A stretch of DNA of 64,000 nt from Moritella sp. F3 (lineage in GTDB: Bacteria; Pseudomonadota; Gammaproteobacteria; Enterobacterales; Moritellaceae), in the NCBI RefSeq assembly GCF_015082335.1, contig NZ_BLRL01000002.1, positions 596,569-660,568 on the forward strand, given 5' to 3'. Shown here one piece after another: positions 48,516 to 58,552 of this stretch (its first letter is position 1; each line of letters starts with the position of its first letter). Both the position numbers and the translations under genes were made by a program. The notes beneath the pieces were generated by a model. That model saw nothing but the letters and a program-made list of their open reading frames with translations, searched no databases and was not told the DNA's origin.

Positions 48516-49503
48516 TCGATCCCTCCAATAACGCTGCAGTGAACGCTCTAGCCATACGGATCACAGAAACAGGACCGCCAAAGCTCCATAGCGCAGGCAC
48601 ATAATAAATATCATTATTTTGAACAAACGCGTGCTGATCCCACAAAGGTGATAACGTCATACGTTCACCTTTTGATTGTGTTTCTTTCACCAAGATCAGT
48701 GCTGTATCTTCAAGCAATTGAATTTGTTCAAGCTGTAAATGGGTGAAGTCTTTACCCGGTAGGTGCGTGTCCCACGCATAATTCAAGCCGAGGTCATTAA
48801 CAACCGAAGCTGCTAAACTCTGAGTCGAAAATACCCGTAATCCATACCCCATACCGACAAACTTGCCATATGCGACTTTTTTACCCGCTAATCCAGCCTC
48901 GATAACTTGTTGTTTAAGCCGTGCTAACTCAACATCCATATCATCAAGTTGCGTTTGAGCTAACTCAACCTTGCCGAGCTGCTTTGCCAAGGTTAAATAA
49001 TTACTTCGCATTTGCTGCATATAGCGGTATTGCGGTTGCTCTACACGCCCAAACTGCTGTAGCAACAACGTCGGTGCAATGCGGTTAAGATCATCACTTA
49101 TACGCGCATGGCGAAACGGGTAACCGACGATCAAATCCGGCTGTAGTTGCATCAATAAGGGGAAGCTCGGAAACGCGCGATTACCGACATCAACAACATC
49201 AGCAGGTAAGGCTGGAGAGTTAGACTGCCACTTACGATAGCCGTTACGAGATGTCACCGCTTGCGGTTGTATCCCTAACGACAGTAGCATTTCAGCCGCA
49301 CTCCAATTAAGTGCAACCACTTTAGGCTGCTGTTGGTAAGTCTGCGTTAATCCAGTCAATGGTAAGGGTTGAGCTAATGCAGTGAACACCTGCGCATTAA
49401 TATCATTAGCCAACGCTGTCATTGGTAATAGTGTCATAGCAACGAACATAAGCTCTTTTGTTACTTGCAGCCGTCTCAATGTACTTTTCATTGTGCTTTT
49501 CAT
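48505..49503 (-). CDS. fhuD: Periplasmic hydroxamate-siderophore binding protein, FhuD-like
   Basis: 332 residues. A signal peptide (VTKELMFVAMTLLPMTALA) precedes a cluster-C binding protein: VVALNWSAAEMLLSLGIQPQAVT near the start, LQPDLIVGYPFRHARISDDLNRIAPTLLL, and a long connecting helix in the middle. It receives ferric hydroxamate and delivers it to the FhuB-like permease. The ATG overlaps the last base of the ATPase gene (TAATG). Confidence 0.9.
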   Translation of the reverse strand: MKSTMKSTLRRLQVTKELMFVAMTLLPMTALANDINAQVFTALAQPLPLTGLTQTYQQQPKVVALNWSAAEMLLSLGIQPQAVTSRNGYRKWQSNSPALPADVVDVGNRAFPSFPLLMQLQPDLIVGYPFRHARISDDLNRIAPTLLLQQFGRVEQPQYRYMQQMRSNYLTLAKQLGKVELAQTQLDDMDVELARLKQQVIEAGLAGKKVAYGKFVGMGYGLRVFSTQSLAASVVNDLGLNYAWDTHLPGKDFTHLQLEQIQLLEDTALILVKETQSKGERMTLSPLWDQHAFVQNNDIYYVPALWSFGGPVSVIRMARAFTAALLEGSNVS

Positions 49504-50318
49504 TACACGACCTGCTGCTTAAGTAACGGTTCATCATTAACCGTTTTAATGCAGGGCCACAGCAAGGTCTGATCATTCACTTGCACACGCGTGATTGGCG
49601 TTTGGTAAACATCACTGATACGCTCTGCAGTGAAGACATCATCAACGCATCCACTCGCAACAACTTCGCCTTGTTGTAGCATGATGGCTTGATGGCTAAA
49701 TTGCTGCGCATGATTAAGATCGTGTAATACCCAAATAATGGTTTTACCGTAATCTTGGTTTAAGCGTTGTACTATGTGTAAGAGTTCGATTTGATGCGCG
49801 ATATCAAGCCAAGAGGTAGGTTCATCCAATAACACAATGTCAGTATCTTGTGCCAGCACCATCGCTAACCAACAACGCTGCGCCTCACCACCCGATAAGG
49901 TTTCAATAGCAAGATCAGCAAACTCAAGTACACCAGCTTCAACCATCGCCCAGTGCATTCTTTCTTTATCTTCTGCTGAGAGTGGCGCGAACCAACGACG
50001 GTGTGGATGACGACCAAACTCAACTAGATCAGCCACCGTCAAGCCGACAGGCACGGCATGACGTTGCGGGAGCATTGCGATACGCAACGCTATATCAGCA
50101 CGGGAATACTGCTTTATTCCCTTTCCTTCAAGTAATACTTCACCCTCTTCGGCTGAAGTGAGCCCTGCGATAATGTTTAATAAGGTACTTTTACCTGAGC
50201 CATTGGGACCAACTAAGGCGGTAATTTTACCTTTTAAAAATTCGCAGCTAATATCCTTGAGGATTAACTTGCCGCCTAAACGGCAAGTTAATTTATTCAC
50301 AGTTAACAATGGGGCCAA
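49503..50318 (-). CDS. fhuC: Hydroxamate-siderophore ABC transporter ATPase, FhuC-like
   Basis: 271 residues. Walker A GPNGSGKSTLLNIIAGL, signature LSGGEAQRCWLAMVLAQ and Walker B DIVLLDEPTSWLDIAHQIELL are complete. The apparent start is TTG 50318, 2 bp after the receptor gene's stop. An upstream ATG is not available because of that stop. It belongs to the FecE/FhuC class that powers FecCD-type permeases. Confidence 0.93.
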   Translation of the reverse strand: MAPLLTVNKLTCRLGGKLILKDISCEFLKGKITALVGPNGSGKSTLLNIIAGLTSAEEGEVLLEGKGIKQYSRADIALRIAMLPQRHAVPVGLTVADLVEFGRHPHRRWFAPLSAEDKERMHWAMVEAGVLEFADLAIETLSGGEAQRCWLAMVLAQDTDIVLLDEPTSWLDIAHQIELLHIVQRLNQDYGKTIIWVLHDLNHAQQFSHQAIMLQQGEVVASGCVDDVFTAERISDVYQTPITRVQVNDQTLLWPCIKTVNDEPLLKQQVV

Positions 50319-50320
50319 TG

Positions 50321-52561
50321 TTAGAACTCAACACTGTAGTTAGCAGAATAAGTACGGCCTTGACCTTGGAACTTAAACAGGTTTTCATTTGCACCAGAAG
50401 ATGCAGTATAAAGATTAGTTGCTCGTTGTCCCCATAACGTATCGTATTCAGTGTTGAGTAAGTTAGTGATACCAAATTGCAGCTTACCCACTGGTACACG
50501 AATACCCATCAATAGATCAACTGTGTTATAACCTTCTAGTTTATAATCAGCAGCATCTGTGTAATCAAACATTTGCGTACTTTGTAGACGAGTGCTGAAC
50601 TTGTCTGTCTGCCAATTGATATAGGCGCCTGCTTTTGATGGGCTGGCACTCTGAATCGATACATTTTTCCATTCCCCATCAACTTTTGTTTCGCTGATAA
50701 TATAATTGAAGTTACCACCTAGGCTAAAGCCTTGGCTAAGGTAATAATCCAATTTCGCTTCTAAACCATAAATACGTACATCGCTATCAATCACATCAAT
50801 TGAGTAATCTGTCTTATCAAGGAATATGGATTTATCCGACAGCGAATAATAAGCAGCGAATTGCGTAGACACTGACTCGGAATTTAAGCGCCAACCTAAT
50901 TCGACTGAATTTGTTTTAATACCTTCTAGTGGACTATCAGAAACATTAACGCTACTTTCTAATGTTGTACCTAGACCAAGGGAAGCGTAATTGCCTTTAC
51001 CATAATATTTAGACGCATCAGGAATTTCAAAGCCTTGAGATAGATTAAGCCATACTTGTTGATCTTCATTTAATTTATAAAGCGCGCCTGTATTAAACAA
51101 GGTGTTACTGTAATCACTACTACCTCCTTCAATGGTCTCATAGCCCGTCCCAAAACCAAGTAACTCGTAACCCTGCTGTGTTGCCCCAACAAAGTCACCG
51201 ACTTTAATATGCGCATATTGATGACGGATACCTGCATGCAGGTTTAATGATGCAGTAGCATTATAATCACCTTGTAAGAATGCAGAAATATAAGTACTTT
51301 CAATATCAGGGTAACGGCCCGTTTCACCGACAGATGTCATTATCAAGCCATTAGAACCAGCAGCCGTGGCAAAATCATAATAGGTCTGTGTTGCCTCGAA
51401 CTGCTCAAATTCAGCATCAACACCATACACTAAATTAAATGCATCGGTAGGCTGAGCAGTGAACACTAATTTTGAGCCGATAATTTGTGTATTTTGCTCA
51501 GAAGCACTTATTGTAGAATAAGCAAAATATGGGGCTTTTTGAACAGTAGGAAATGCGTTAAACCGCATTGATTCAGCACGGTAGAAAAGCTGTAAATTCA
51601 TAGTTTGATTGTAAAAATTACTATCTAGGTAATCAGCAGTTAACAAATACCTTACTGTTTGTGCTTGGTCGTCAAGGTCATAACCTTCAACCATTGCAAC
51701 CTCATCAGTACCATAATAATTAGAATAATTAGCTCCATAATCAATACCGTAATCACTGTCTTGACCACTATCGTAATACTGCGCCATCAGCTCAATACGC
51801 TTGGTATCAGAAAGGTTATAACCTACATTACCCATAATATCGATTTGGGTAACATACTGAGAACCAGTTTGTGCCACATCTTGCAATACCATGTCACCAT
51901 TAGCATCATAGCTGCCACCGGTCTGGTTATAAGAGATAGCTAAACGAGCATCTGTAGTGCCATTATCCATCGAAATGGCTTGTGCTATTTGATATTCTAA
52001 GTCTTCACTACTGTTAAGCCCTGATTTAGCGCTTATCCATGTTTCACTAACGCCGTACGCATCGCGGCCTTTTTTAGTGATGATATTAATAATACCACCA
52101 GTACTACCACCGCCATACATAGCCGAGGCGCCAGAAATCACTTCAATACGGGCAATATTAAACGGGTTAATTGAGTCAAATTGACGACTAATGCCACGAG
52201 ACGAGTTTAATGAGATACCATCAATCATCACCAATGTGCTACGGCCACGCATATTTTGACCGGCATTAGTACGCGATTGACTGCCAACATCTAGGCTGGG
52301 GATCAGATTCGCCAATAGCGCTTTAAAATCCACACCCGATTTAGCCTGTTCAGCAATTTGTTCTCCTTCAATAACCATGACAGTAGCCGCAATATCACTG
52401 ATACTCTGAGTACTACGGTTTGCTGTTACCACCGTCATACTTTCATCTTGATCTGCACTACTCACCGCAGCCTGAGCACTGAGGGAAACAGATAACCCTA
52501 GCATTGCCGTGAGAATAGGGTTAAGTACAAATTTGGTTGTCGTTGACTTAGCAAGTTTCAT
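50321..52561 (-). CDS. iutA: TonB-dependent aerobactin receptor, IutA-like
   Basis: About 746 residues with a signal peptide ending SLSAQA and a TonB box-like ESMTVVTANR. The plug shows IPSLDVGSQSRTNAGQNMRGR, LVMIDGISLNSSRG, FDSINPFNIARIEVISGASA and MYGGGSTGGIINIITKKG, close to E. coli IutA. The beta-barrel ends in aromatic YSANYSVEF, as outer membrane proteins do. Its operon (exporter, Fhu-like genes, iuc genes) fits ferric aerobactin as substrate. I chose ATG 52561 (MKLAKST); 52573 has no ribosome binding site. Confidence 0.92.
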   Translation of the reverse strand: MKLAKSTTTKFVLNPILTAMLGLSVSLSAQAAVSSADQDESMTVVTANRSTQSISDIAATVMVIEGEQIAEQAKSGVDFKALLANLIPSLDVGSQSRTNAGQNMRGRSTLVMIDGISLNSSRGISRQFDSINPFNIARIEVISGASAMYGGGSTGGIINIITKKGRDAYGVSETWISAKSGLNSSEDLEYQIAQAISMDNGTTDARLAISYNQTGGSYDANGDMVLQDVAQTGSQYVTQIDIMGNVGYNLSDTKRIELMAQYYDSGQDSDYGIDYGANYSNYYGTDEVAMVEGYDLDDQAQTVRYLLTADYLDSNFYNQTMNLQLFYRAESMRFNAFPTVQKAPYFAYSTISASEQNTQIIGSKLVFTAQPTDAFNLVYGVDAEFEQFEATQTYYDFATAAGSNGLIMTSVGETGRYPDIESTYISAFLQGDYNATASLNLHAGIRHQYAHIKVGDFVGATQQGYELLGFGTGYETIEGGSSDYSNTLFNTGALYKLNEDQQVWLNLSQGFEIPDASKYYGKGNYASLGLGTTLESSVNVSDSPLEGIKTNSVELGWRLNSESVSTQFAAYYSLSDKSIFLDKTDYSIDVIDSDVRIYGLEAKLDYYLSQGFSLGGNFNYIISETKVDGEWKNVSIQSASPSKAGAYINWQTDKFSTRLQSTQMFDYTDAADYKLEGYNTVDLLMGIRVPVGKLQFGITNLLNTEYDTLWGQRATNLYTASSGANENLFKFQGQGRTYSANYSVEF

Positions 52562-52600
52562 TATTAATTCCATTTATTAAGAGTTGTTTTATTTTTATTT

Positions 52601-53893
52601 TTATTTTTCGATGACAGACTGTCGAGGCAAGTTCACGACAGCATTATTAAGCGGTGTTGATTGTCGATAGAGGCGTAACCACCCCAACACAATCAGCACC
52701 GTCAGAATGGCAAAACCAAGGAATAAGTAACCACTATTCCAAGTCAGTAATAATCCCGCGAGCAAGGCACCAAACGCATTACCCAATGTATGGGCCTGTG
52801 AAATAGAGGCGGATACTCGCGCTTTTCGCGTCTCAGTACTGCCCATTGCCGTCGCCGTGTACCAAACAGGCGCCATTGCAAGTGCTGAACTGATCAAAAT
52901 GACACTCAACATGAGCTGTATATCCAATACCAACAACACAGTGCCAAGAGCAAAAGACAGCGTAATAAAGCTCAAAAAAAGAGGTGTTGAACGGATCAGT
53001 AATTTATATAAAACGAATAATGAAAATAGTGCACTGATACTGGCAGATAAGAGTAGTTGCGCCGTCATTGCACTGGCTTGAAGAGCGGTCAAGACGCCAT
53101 TAGTACTGAGTATTGGGCCTAAGCTAAATTGTAATTGAGATGAGAATAGCGTGATTAAAAAAGCAGTCATAATAACCGTATAACCAAGTCGAGCGATCTT
53201 ATTCGTTGTTACCGCAGCCGTATTAGGTGTAGGAGCTATTGTCGGAGCTGTTGTAGGATATGCAGCGGCCTCATTATCATCTTCTAATCGATATTTAGGA
53301 GAAGATAAGAAGTTAAATTGTTTATTATTACGCTGGTAACACATAAGAAAACAACAAGATATACAAGCTAATAATGTGATGAACAATACAAACCACAAAC
53401 TAAAATAAGTGACATCAAGCGGTACAAATGTCAGTAATGGCGCAGTAATCCTCCCCATATTCGTTGATATCGTTACCCAAATAAGTTTCTCACCCTGCTT
53501 ATCTTTTTGTGCTAACCATAATTGCGCGGTCGGTATAACGCCACTGCAAAACATACCGTGTAAAACGCGACTCAAACACAAACCTATGATTAAGTTTGTC
53601 CCAGTTAATTGGTTACTTTCGAGTAAAGATAAAAAGCTTAATTGAGATAGTGTAAAACCAAATAATATCAGCGTTAGAATCAAGCTCAGTGGGCGTTGAT
53701 TGGCAACACAGCGATCTAGCCATCGCCCCCAATAACCCGAACCAACAACAAAGATAAATGTACCTAACGCCAAAGGGATTGCGATCATCCATGCGGTCAC
53801 TTCACCTTGTTCCATCATCACAGGTACAAGGATAAGAATTGCGCCTTGCAATGCCCCTAATACCCAACATGATAAACCGACAATGACTTTCAT
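52601..53893 (-). CDS. MFS transporter, candidate siderophore exporter
   Basis: 430 residues with about twelve hydrophobic segments and a long polar loop in the middle (residues about 195-225, rich in Thr/Ala/Pro). The first block, LGALQGAILILVPVMMEQG, and the SGYWGRWLDRC loop place it in the major facilitator group. It is the first gene of the siderophore operon, next to a Fur-like site, as ShiF-type exporters are beside aerobactin genes. Export of the siderophore is inference from position. Confidence 0.85.
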   Translation of the reverse strand: MKVIVGLSCWVLGALQGAILILVPVMMEQGEVTAWMIAIPLALGTFIFVVGSGYWGRWLDRCVANQRPLSLILTLILFGFTLSQLSFLSLLESNQLTGTNLIIGLCLSRVLHGMFCSGVIPTAQLWLAQKDKQGEKLIWVTISTNMGRITAPLLTFVPLDVTYFSLWFVLFITLLACISCCFLMCYQRNNKQFNFLSSPKYRLEDDNEAAAYPTTAPTIAPTPNTAAVTTNKIARLGYTVIMTAFLITLFSSQLQFSLGPILSTNGVLTALQASAMTAQLLLSASISALFSLFVLYKLLIRSTPLFLSFITLSFALGTVLLVLDIQLMLSVILISSALAMAPVWYTATAMGSTETRKARVSASISQAHTLGNAFGALLAGLLLTWNSGYLFLGFAILTVLIVLGWLRLYRQSTPLNNAVVNLPRQSVIEK

Positions 53894-53942
53894 CTCACTT
53901 AATCCCTTAGTTCAAACTTTCACATTTCGCAAACATACTATT

Positions 53943-53961
53943 GCAAATGAGAATCATTGTC
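53943..53961. promoter_or_regulatory. Fur box between the siderophore operon and iucC
   Basis: GCAAATGAGAATCATTGTC matches the 19-bp Fur consensus at 15 of 19 positions. It lies 50 bp upstream of the MFS gene and 38 bp upstream of iucC, so one site could control both divergent units by iron. Known Fur logic supports this for aerobactin genes. Confidence 0.78.
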
Positions 53962-53999
53962 ACTAAGATTATTATACAATTCACTCATAATTAAAAACA

Positions 54000-55811
54000 A
54001 TGGATTTACAAATGACCAACATATGCAGTAAACAATGGACGAATATAAACAATGAATTGAATGCCAAAATCATCAGTGAATTACATTATGAAGAAGTGAT
54101 CTTTCCCGAACAGCTAGGCACGAATAATTGGATGTGGGAAGTGGATGGCATCACTTGGATATTTGTCGCACAACAGCATATTTGGCAGAACATTATTGTC
54201 GACCCAAGCACCATGACTCGTAATGGTATAGCGAACATACCGAGTGCAATGTTAATCAAAGATATTGCCAACGCCATTAAACTGGACGGCATAATTGTGG
54301 GTAATTTAATTGAGGAAATACAGCAAACATTATACGCAGACCTTATCTCCCACCAGCATCGAAACAGCTATTCCCTTAGCCAATTAACGGCATTATCAGG
54401 CATTGCTTTGCAAGCTGTATTGAAAGGCCATCCAAAAGCAATCGCAAACAAAGGAAGACTCGGATGGGGGGTTAATGAACTCGCCCGCTATGCACCTGAA
54501 GCCGCTAAATCATTTCAATTACATTATGTGGCCATTAGCAAATCTATGACTCAAACAGGTATAGAATTACCCATATCAGGTAATGCAGCCATGTCCCCGG
54601 TTCAAGTGAATACACAAGCATTATTATTGGCGCAATTGATGCCGATTGAAGATAAAAATCAACTTCTAGCCGATTTAACTCAGCAAGGCATTAACCCAGA
54701 AGAATATTGGCTTATTCCAGTTCACCCTTGGCAATTTAGTCAATTTATTGTGCCACAATTCACTGCTTTGTTTGCGAGAAAAGACATTATTGATTTAGGT
54801 GTGACAGGCGATATTTATCAAGCACAACAATCAATTAGAACACTATCAAACCTCACATCTCCGACTAAAAATGACATTAAATTACCGATCACCATTTTAA
54901 ATACCTCCTGCTATCGTGGTATTCCGGGTAAATACATCACCTCAGGCGCTCTGTTATCAAAAACAATTAATCAGCTATGCCAAGAGGATACTTTTTTAAC
55001 TCAATCTAACTTACATGTGCTACAAGAATGGGCTGGTATCCATGTACCGCAGCCACTACAAGAAGACGTTACGAATTCCCCTTATCGTTATAACGAAATG
55101 CTCGGTGTTATCTTTCGTCAAAGCCCTGCGGCGTTATTACAACCAGGCCAACAAGACAAACTCGCTGCAGCGTTAATGCAAACTGACAATCAAGGTAAGA
55201 GCCTCATTGCCACTTACATCAAAGACAGTCAACTCGATGTACAAACGTGGTTGACGAAACTGTTTGATTGCACTGTTATTCCGCTCTATCACCTCATGTG
55301 TCAATACGGAATCGCGTTAGTATCTCATGGCCAGAATCTAACGATAATATTTGAAAATAATATTCCAACCGGTCTAGCGATTAAAGATTTCCATGGTGAT
55401 TTACGGCTTATTGATCAAGAGTTTGACGAGTTAGCTGTTTTTCCAACACATATAAAACAAGCGCTCACTCGGTTACCTGCTAATTATCTACTTCACGACT
55501 TATATACCGGCCACTTCGTGACTGTTTTACGTTTTGTTTCACCTTATTTACAAGCTGAAATGGACTATAGCGAGCGTGATTTCTACCAACTTCTCAACAC
55601 GAGAATCAGACACTATCAAGCACAATTCCCACACTTAAAGTCTCGCTTTAAATTATTTGATTTACTGGCACCAACAATGGAAAGAATTTGCATTAACCGA
55701 GTGCGCTTTAAAGTCGGTTATCAAGATACCAGCGAACGTTTATTACCAGAACTCGGTACTGCGATCGATAATCCTTTATTTAGTGATCAAGCACCACTTA
55801 ATCACATTTAG
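54000..55811 (+). CDS. iucC: Aerobactin synthase IucC (NIS synthetase type C)
   Basis: 603 residues, close to E. coli IucC (580). Shared blocks are LSGIALQAVLKGHPKAIANKG, WLIPVHPWQFSQFI, LPITILNTSCYRGIPGKYI, PYRYNEMLGVIFRQ and IALVSHGQNLTIIFENN, followed by IKDFHGDLRLID. It joins the second acetyl-hydroxylysine to citrate to finish aerobactin. It is transcribed away from the other biosynthetic genes, unlike the iucABCD order of enterobacteria. No strong ribosome binding site is seen before ATG 54000; ATG 54012 is an alternative. Confidence 0.93.
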   Translation: MDLQMTNICSKQWTNINNELNAKIISELHYEEVIFPEQLGTNNWMWEVDGITWIFVAQQHIWQNIIVDPSTMTRNGIANIPSAMLIKDIANAIKLDGIIVGNLIEEIQQTLYADLISHQHRNSYSLSQLTALSGIALQAVLKGHPKAIANKGRLGWGVNELARYAPEAAKSFQLHYVAISKSMTQTGIELPISGNAAMSPVQVNTQALLLAQLMPIEDKNQLLADLTQQGINPEEYWLIPVHPWQFSQFIVPQFTALFARKDIIDLGVTGDIYQAQQSIRTLSNLTSPTKNDIKLPITILNTSCYRGIPGKYITSGALLSKTINQLCQEDTFLTQSNLHVLQEWAGIHVPQPLQEDVTNSPYRYNEMLGVIFRQSPAALLQPGQQDKLAAALMQTDNQGKSLIATYIKDSQLDVQTWLTKLFDCTVIPLYHLMCQYGIALVSHGQNLTIIFENNIPTGLAIKDFHGDLRLIDQEFDELAVFPTHIKQALTRLPANYLLHDLYTGHFVTVLRFVSPYLQAEMDYSERDFYQLLNTRIRHYQAQFPHLKSRFKLFDLLAPTMERICINRVRFKVGYQDTSERLLPELGTAIDNPLFSDQAPLNHI

Positions 55812-55904
55812 CCAATAAATTAGGCATCAGTTTAAAATTAACTGATTTATGCTACGCCATTACTCTCAATGCAGAGCCTGCCAGATTTCAAGGATGAAAC
55901 AGTG

Positions 55905-56909
55905 ATGATGACCTTTAGACGAGCGAAAATATTACCTTTAGCAGTCGCCCTAACCGTGACAGCTAGCCTCAATTTAACAGGATGTTCGAGTATGCAAGAC
56001 GCTGTAGCAGCAAGTCCTACAGTCAGTAGCGTATGGGGCGTTGGCGAGATGCCAATTGAAGATCTAAATCGTTTGTATGCCAATGAAGAATCGCAATGGA
56101 TGGATGTTAATGGCATGCGTATTCATTATCGTGATGAAGGTGATCCAAATGGCCAGCCGATTGTATTAATACACGGTATTTTATCCTCACTGCATACTTG
56201 GGAAGAGTGGAACACTGGTCTTGCAAATGAATACCGGATCATTAGTCTTGATGTACCGGGGTTTGGTTTAACTGGCGGCCCTAAAAATCCAGGTGATTTT
56301 TCTGAAGATTTGTTACATGATTCATTTTCCCAATTTATTAGCCAACTACAACTTGATGATTTCATTTTAGCCGGTAATTCATTAGGCGGTTATATTTCCG
56401 CTCACTATGCGGCGAATAATCCCGATAAAGTGAAAAAGTTGATCTTAATTGATCCCGCTGGTGCACCGCAAGATTTACCTTTTATTTTGAGCTTAGCCAG
56501 TATGCCAGGGATCAACAGCCTTGCTGCTAATGTGTTCCCGCCTTTCATTGTCGCGATGGGTGTTAAAGACGTTTATGGCGATCAAGAACGGATCACCAAA
56601 GCCAACATGGATCGTTATATCCATCTGTCATTACGCCCTGGCGCGAAGCAAGCTTATGCTAATACCATTGCCATGTTAGATGAAAAAAATAGTAAGCAAG
56701 AACCGCTAAATTTTGCCTCGATCACAGCACCGACATTACTGATGTGGGGCGAGAAAGATATTTGGGTTCCTGCAGCATTAAGCGAACAGTGGCTAACAAA
56801 CATTTCAGGGTCAACCTTGATCACCTACCCCGATGCAGGTCATGTACCGATGGAAGAGATCCCACAGCAAACTCTACAGGACGCACTTACTTTTATTAAT
56901 CTAAAGTAA
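55905..56909 (+). CDS. Alpha/beta hydrolase, predicted lipoprotein
   Basis: About 334 residues. The lipobox LTGC puts the lipidated cysteine at residue 27 after a hydrophobic signal. The hydrolase fold shows HGILSS as oxyanion loop, GNSLGGYIS with the nucleophile serine, and a C-terminal acid and histidine in LMWGEKDIWVP and DAGHVPMEE. The substrate is unknown. ATG 55905 has AAGGA upstream; an earlier ATG at 55869 has none. It lies 94 bp after iucC in the same direction, but a link to the siderophore is doubtful. Confidence 0.9.
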   Translation: MMTFRRAKILPLAVALTVTASLNLTGCSSMQDAVAASPTVSSVWGVGEMPIEDLNRLYANEESQWMDVNGMRIHYRDEGDPNGQPIVLIHGILSSLHTWEEWNTGLANEYRIISLDVPGFGLTGGPKNPGDFSEDLLHDSFSQFISQLQLDDFILAGNSLGGYISAHYAANNPDKVKKLILIDPAGAPQDLPFILSLASMPGINSLAANVFPPFIVAMGVKDVYGDQERITKANMDRYIHLSLRPGAKQAYANTIAMLDEKNSKQEPLNFASITAPTLLMWGEKDIWVPAALSEQWLTNISGSTLITYPDAGHVPMEEIPQQTLQDALTFINLK

Positions 56910-56920
56910 CGCCCCTGAAC

Positions 56921-56959
56921 AGAAATAGTGGAGATAACCTTTCAACCTCCACTATTTCT
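56921..56959 (+). terminator. Hairpin after the hydrolase gene
   Basis: A 13-bp perfect stem (56921-56933 with 56947-56959) lies 12 bp past the stop, with only a short T-stretch. It is a probable transcript end. Confidence 0.65.
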
Positions 56960-57243
56960 ATCTATCTGATAAGGTGGTCAGGTCACGGCCATTTTTGCCA
57001 TCACAACGCCAACCTTGCTTAACCTTCCCGTCATAGTTCTGTACTTGTCATCGTTCTATAATAAATCTGTAAGAGGCCTGTAATAGCCCTGCCCGATACT
57101 TATAACACGAGCTATACCTTCTAACCTGTAAATAACGAGCATAGCTTATTCGTACTACCAAATACTGTAATTTACTCTAGGCTTGTTATACCCCTTGTAA
57201 TAAGTCCTTGGCGGTTGAGGCAAGTGAATATATTGAGGTTACT
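56960..57243. other. Intergenic region before the patatin gene
   Basis: No ORF, RNA gene or repeat that I can support. The sequence is plain AT-rich DNA with a scatter of CTGTAA words. The promoter of the patatin gene must lie here. Confidence 0.5.
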
Positions 57244-58080
57244 ATGACGAAAATAGCACTTGTTGTAGAAGGCGGTGGTATGCGTAGCGTATTTACAGCT
57301 GGAGTTTTAGATACTTTTTTAGACCATGGTTATGATCCTTTTGATCTGTTTATTGGCAGTTCTGCTGGCACGTTAAACTTATCTGCCTTTATCGCAGGAC
57401 AAAAGAAATATTCAGTTCGCCTTATTAACCGCTTGGCTAAGTCAGACACCTTTGTCGATTGGAGTCGCTTTATCAAGGGTGGTAACGCACTGGAGCTGAG
57501 TGAATTACATGATGTATTATCCTTACATGATCCAATTGATCTCATTCAAGCAAAACGACGTTTAAACTCCCGACCTTTTGTGATCACCTGTTGTAACAAA
57601 TTAAAAGGCCAAGCCAGTTACCAACACGCAGATCCGAGTCGTTGGTTTCAACAAATAATAGCGTCATGTGCTTTACCGATTGTCTTTCGCCCTGGCATCA
57701 AGCTTGGTGATGATGTGCATATAGATGGCGGACTCGTCGACCCTATCCCAGTAAAGAAAGCGGTGGATTTAGGCGCTAATCATATTATTGTGATCAGGAC
57801 TAGAACGAGAGAATGGAAAGAGAAGTTATCACTACTGGAACGCGTACTCACGTACTGGGTTCGACACGACACAGTACTCACCAAATTACTTGATAATTAC
57901 AGTAATGAATATAACAACACGTGTGAGTTTATGCGTAATCCACCAGCAGGCATTAACATTATCGAGATAGCGCCAGACGAAGAATTACAAACGCCAACAT
58001 TGACCCGTGAAGTTTCTACCCTAGAAGATGATTATAGTGCGGGGATAAAAGCAGCAAATTTATTTCTGCAACGTCACTAG
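57244..58080 (+). CDS. Patatin-like phospholipase family protein
   Basis: 278 residues. The oxyanion loop EGGGMRS is at 9-15, the nucleophile elbow GSSAG at 38-42, and the catalytic aspartate in the DGGLVDPI block near 163. It has no signal peptide and is likely cytoplasmic, like YjjU. ATG 57244 has GAGG upstream; a TTG at 57208 is less likely. It probably hydrolyses acyl esters, with no known substrate. Confidence 0.92.
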   Translation: MTKIALVVEGGGMRSVFTAGVLDTFLDHGYDPFDLFIGSSAGTLNLSAFIAGQKKYSVRLINRLAKSDTFVDWSRFIKGGNALELSELHDVLSLHDPIDLIQAKRRLNSRPFVITCCNKLKGQASYQHADPSRWFQQIIASCALPIVFRPGIKLGDDVHIDGGLVDPIPVKKAVDLGANHIIVIRTRTREWKEKLSLLERVLTYWVRHDTVLTKLLDNYSNEYNNTCEFMRNPPAGINIIEIAPDEELQTPTLTREVSTLEDDYSAGIKAANLFLQRH

Positions 58081-58118
58081 GCCTTATAGAGCATTCGATA
58101 TTAAATAGCAGTCATAAA

Positions 58119-58155
58119 AATGGGCTAAACACGTATCTAACATGCCGAGCCCATT
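58119..58155. terminator. Weak hairpin between convergent patatin and DUF5062 genes
   Basis: AATGGGCT (58119-58126) pairs with AGCCCATT (58148-58155) around a 21-nt loop. A-run before, no clear T-run after. Low-confidence terminator. Confidence 0.35.
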
Positions 58156-58195
58156 AATGGTTTTAGTAAATAGTGTTAGTGATTAAGCTTGGCGC

Positions 58196-58459
58196 CTACT
58201 CATCTTTCAGTAAAGGATGATCAGCTGGTAATTTTCGAGAGATCCAAATTGCTAATTTATGTTTAATATTCAAGGTTGTTTCTTGATCTTTAGCAAGAGG
58301 CTGCATGAGTTTATCAAACACTAACGCTTTATAAATGTATTGAGCTTTTACGTCTTCTGGATCTGTTGCTGTAAATGTACTACCGCGTTGCTGTAGATAC
58401 TGAGTACCTAGTGCAATCGCCGCTTTAAATAATTTTTTTTCATTTTTCAGTTTCGCCAT
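58196..58459 (-). CDS. DUF5062 family protein
   Basis: About 87 residues: KLKNEKKLFKAAIALGTQYL at the start, then AQYIYKALVFDKLMQPLAKD and the conserved end KHKLAIWISRKLPADHPLL. I take it as DUF5062, a small cytoplasmic family of marine gammaproteobacteria with unknown function. ATG 58459 has AGAGGAA six bases upstream; the longer frame to 58540 has no support. Confidence 0.75.
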   Translation of the reverse strand: MAKLKNEKKLFKAAIALGTQYLQQRGSTFTATDPEDVKAQYIYKALVFDKLMQPLAKDQETTLNIKHKLAIWISRKLPADHPLLKDE

Positions 58460-58552
58460 CATTTCCTCTTTACATAACAGACAGTTGATCTTGCGAGTAC
58501 ACACTGTTATAACACGATTTAAAGAAAATATATGTGACATTTAAATTATAAA

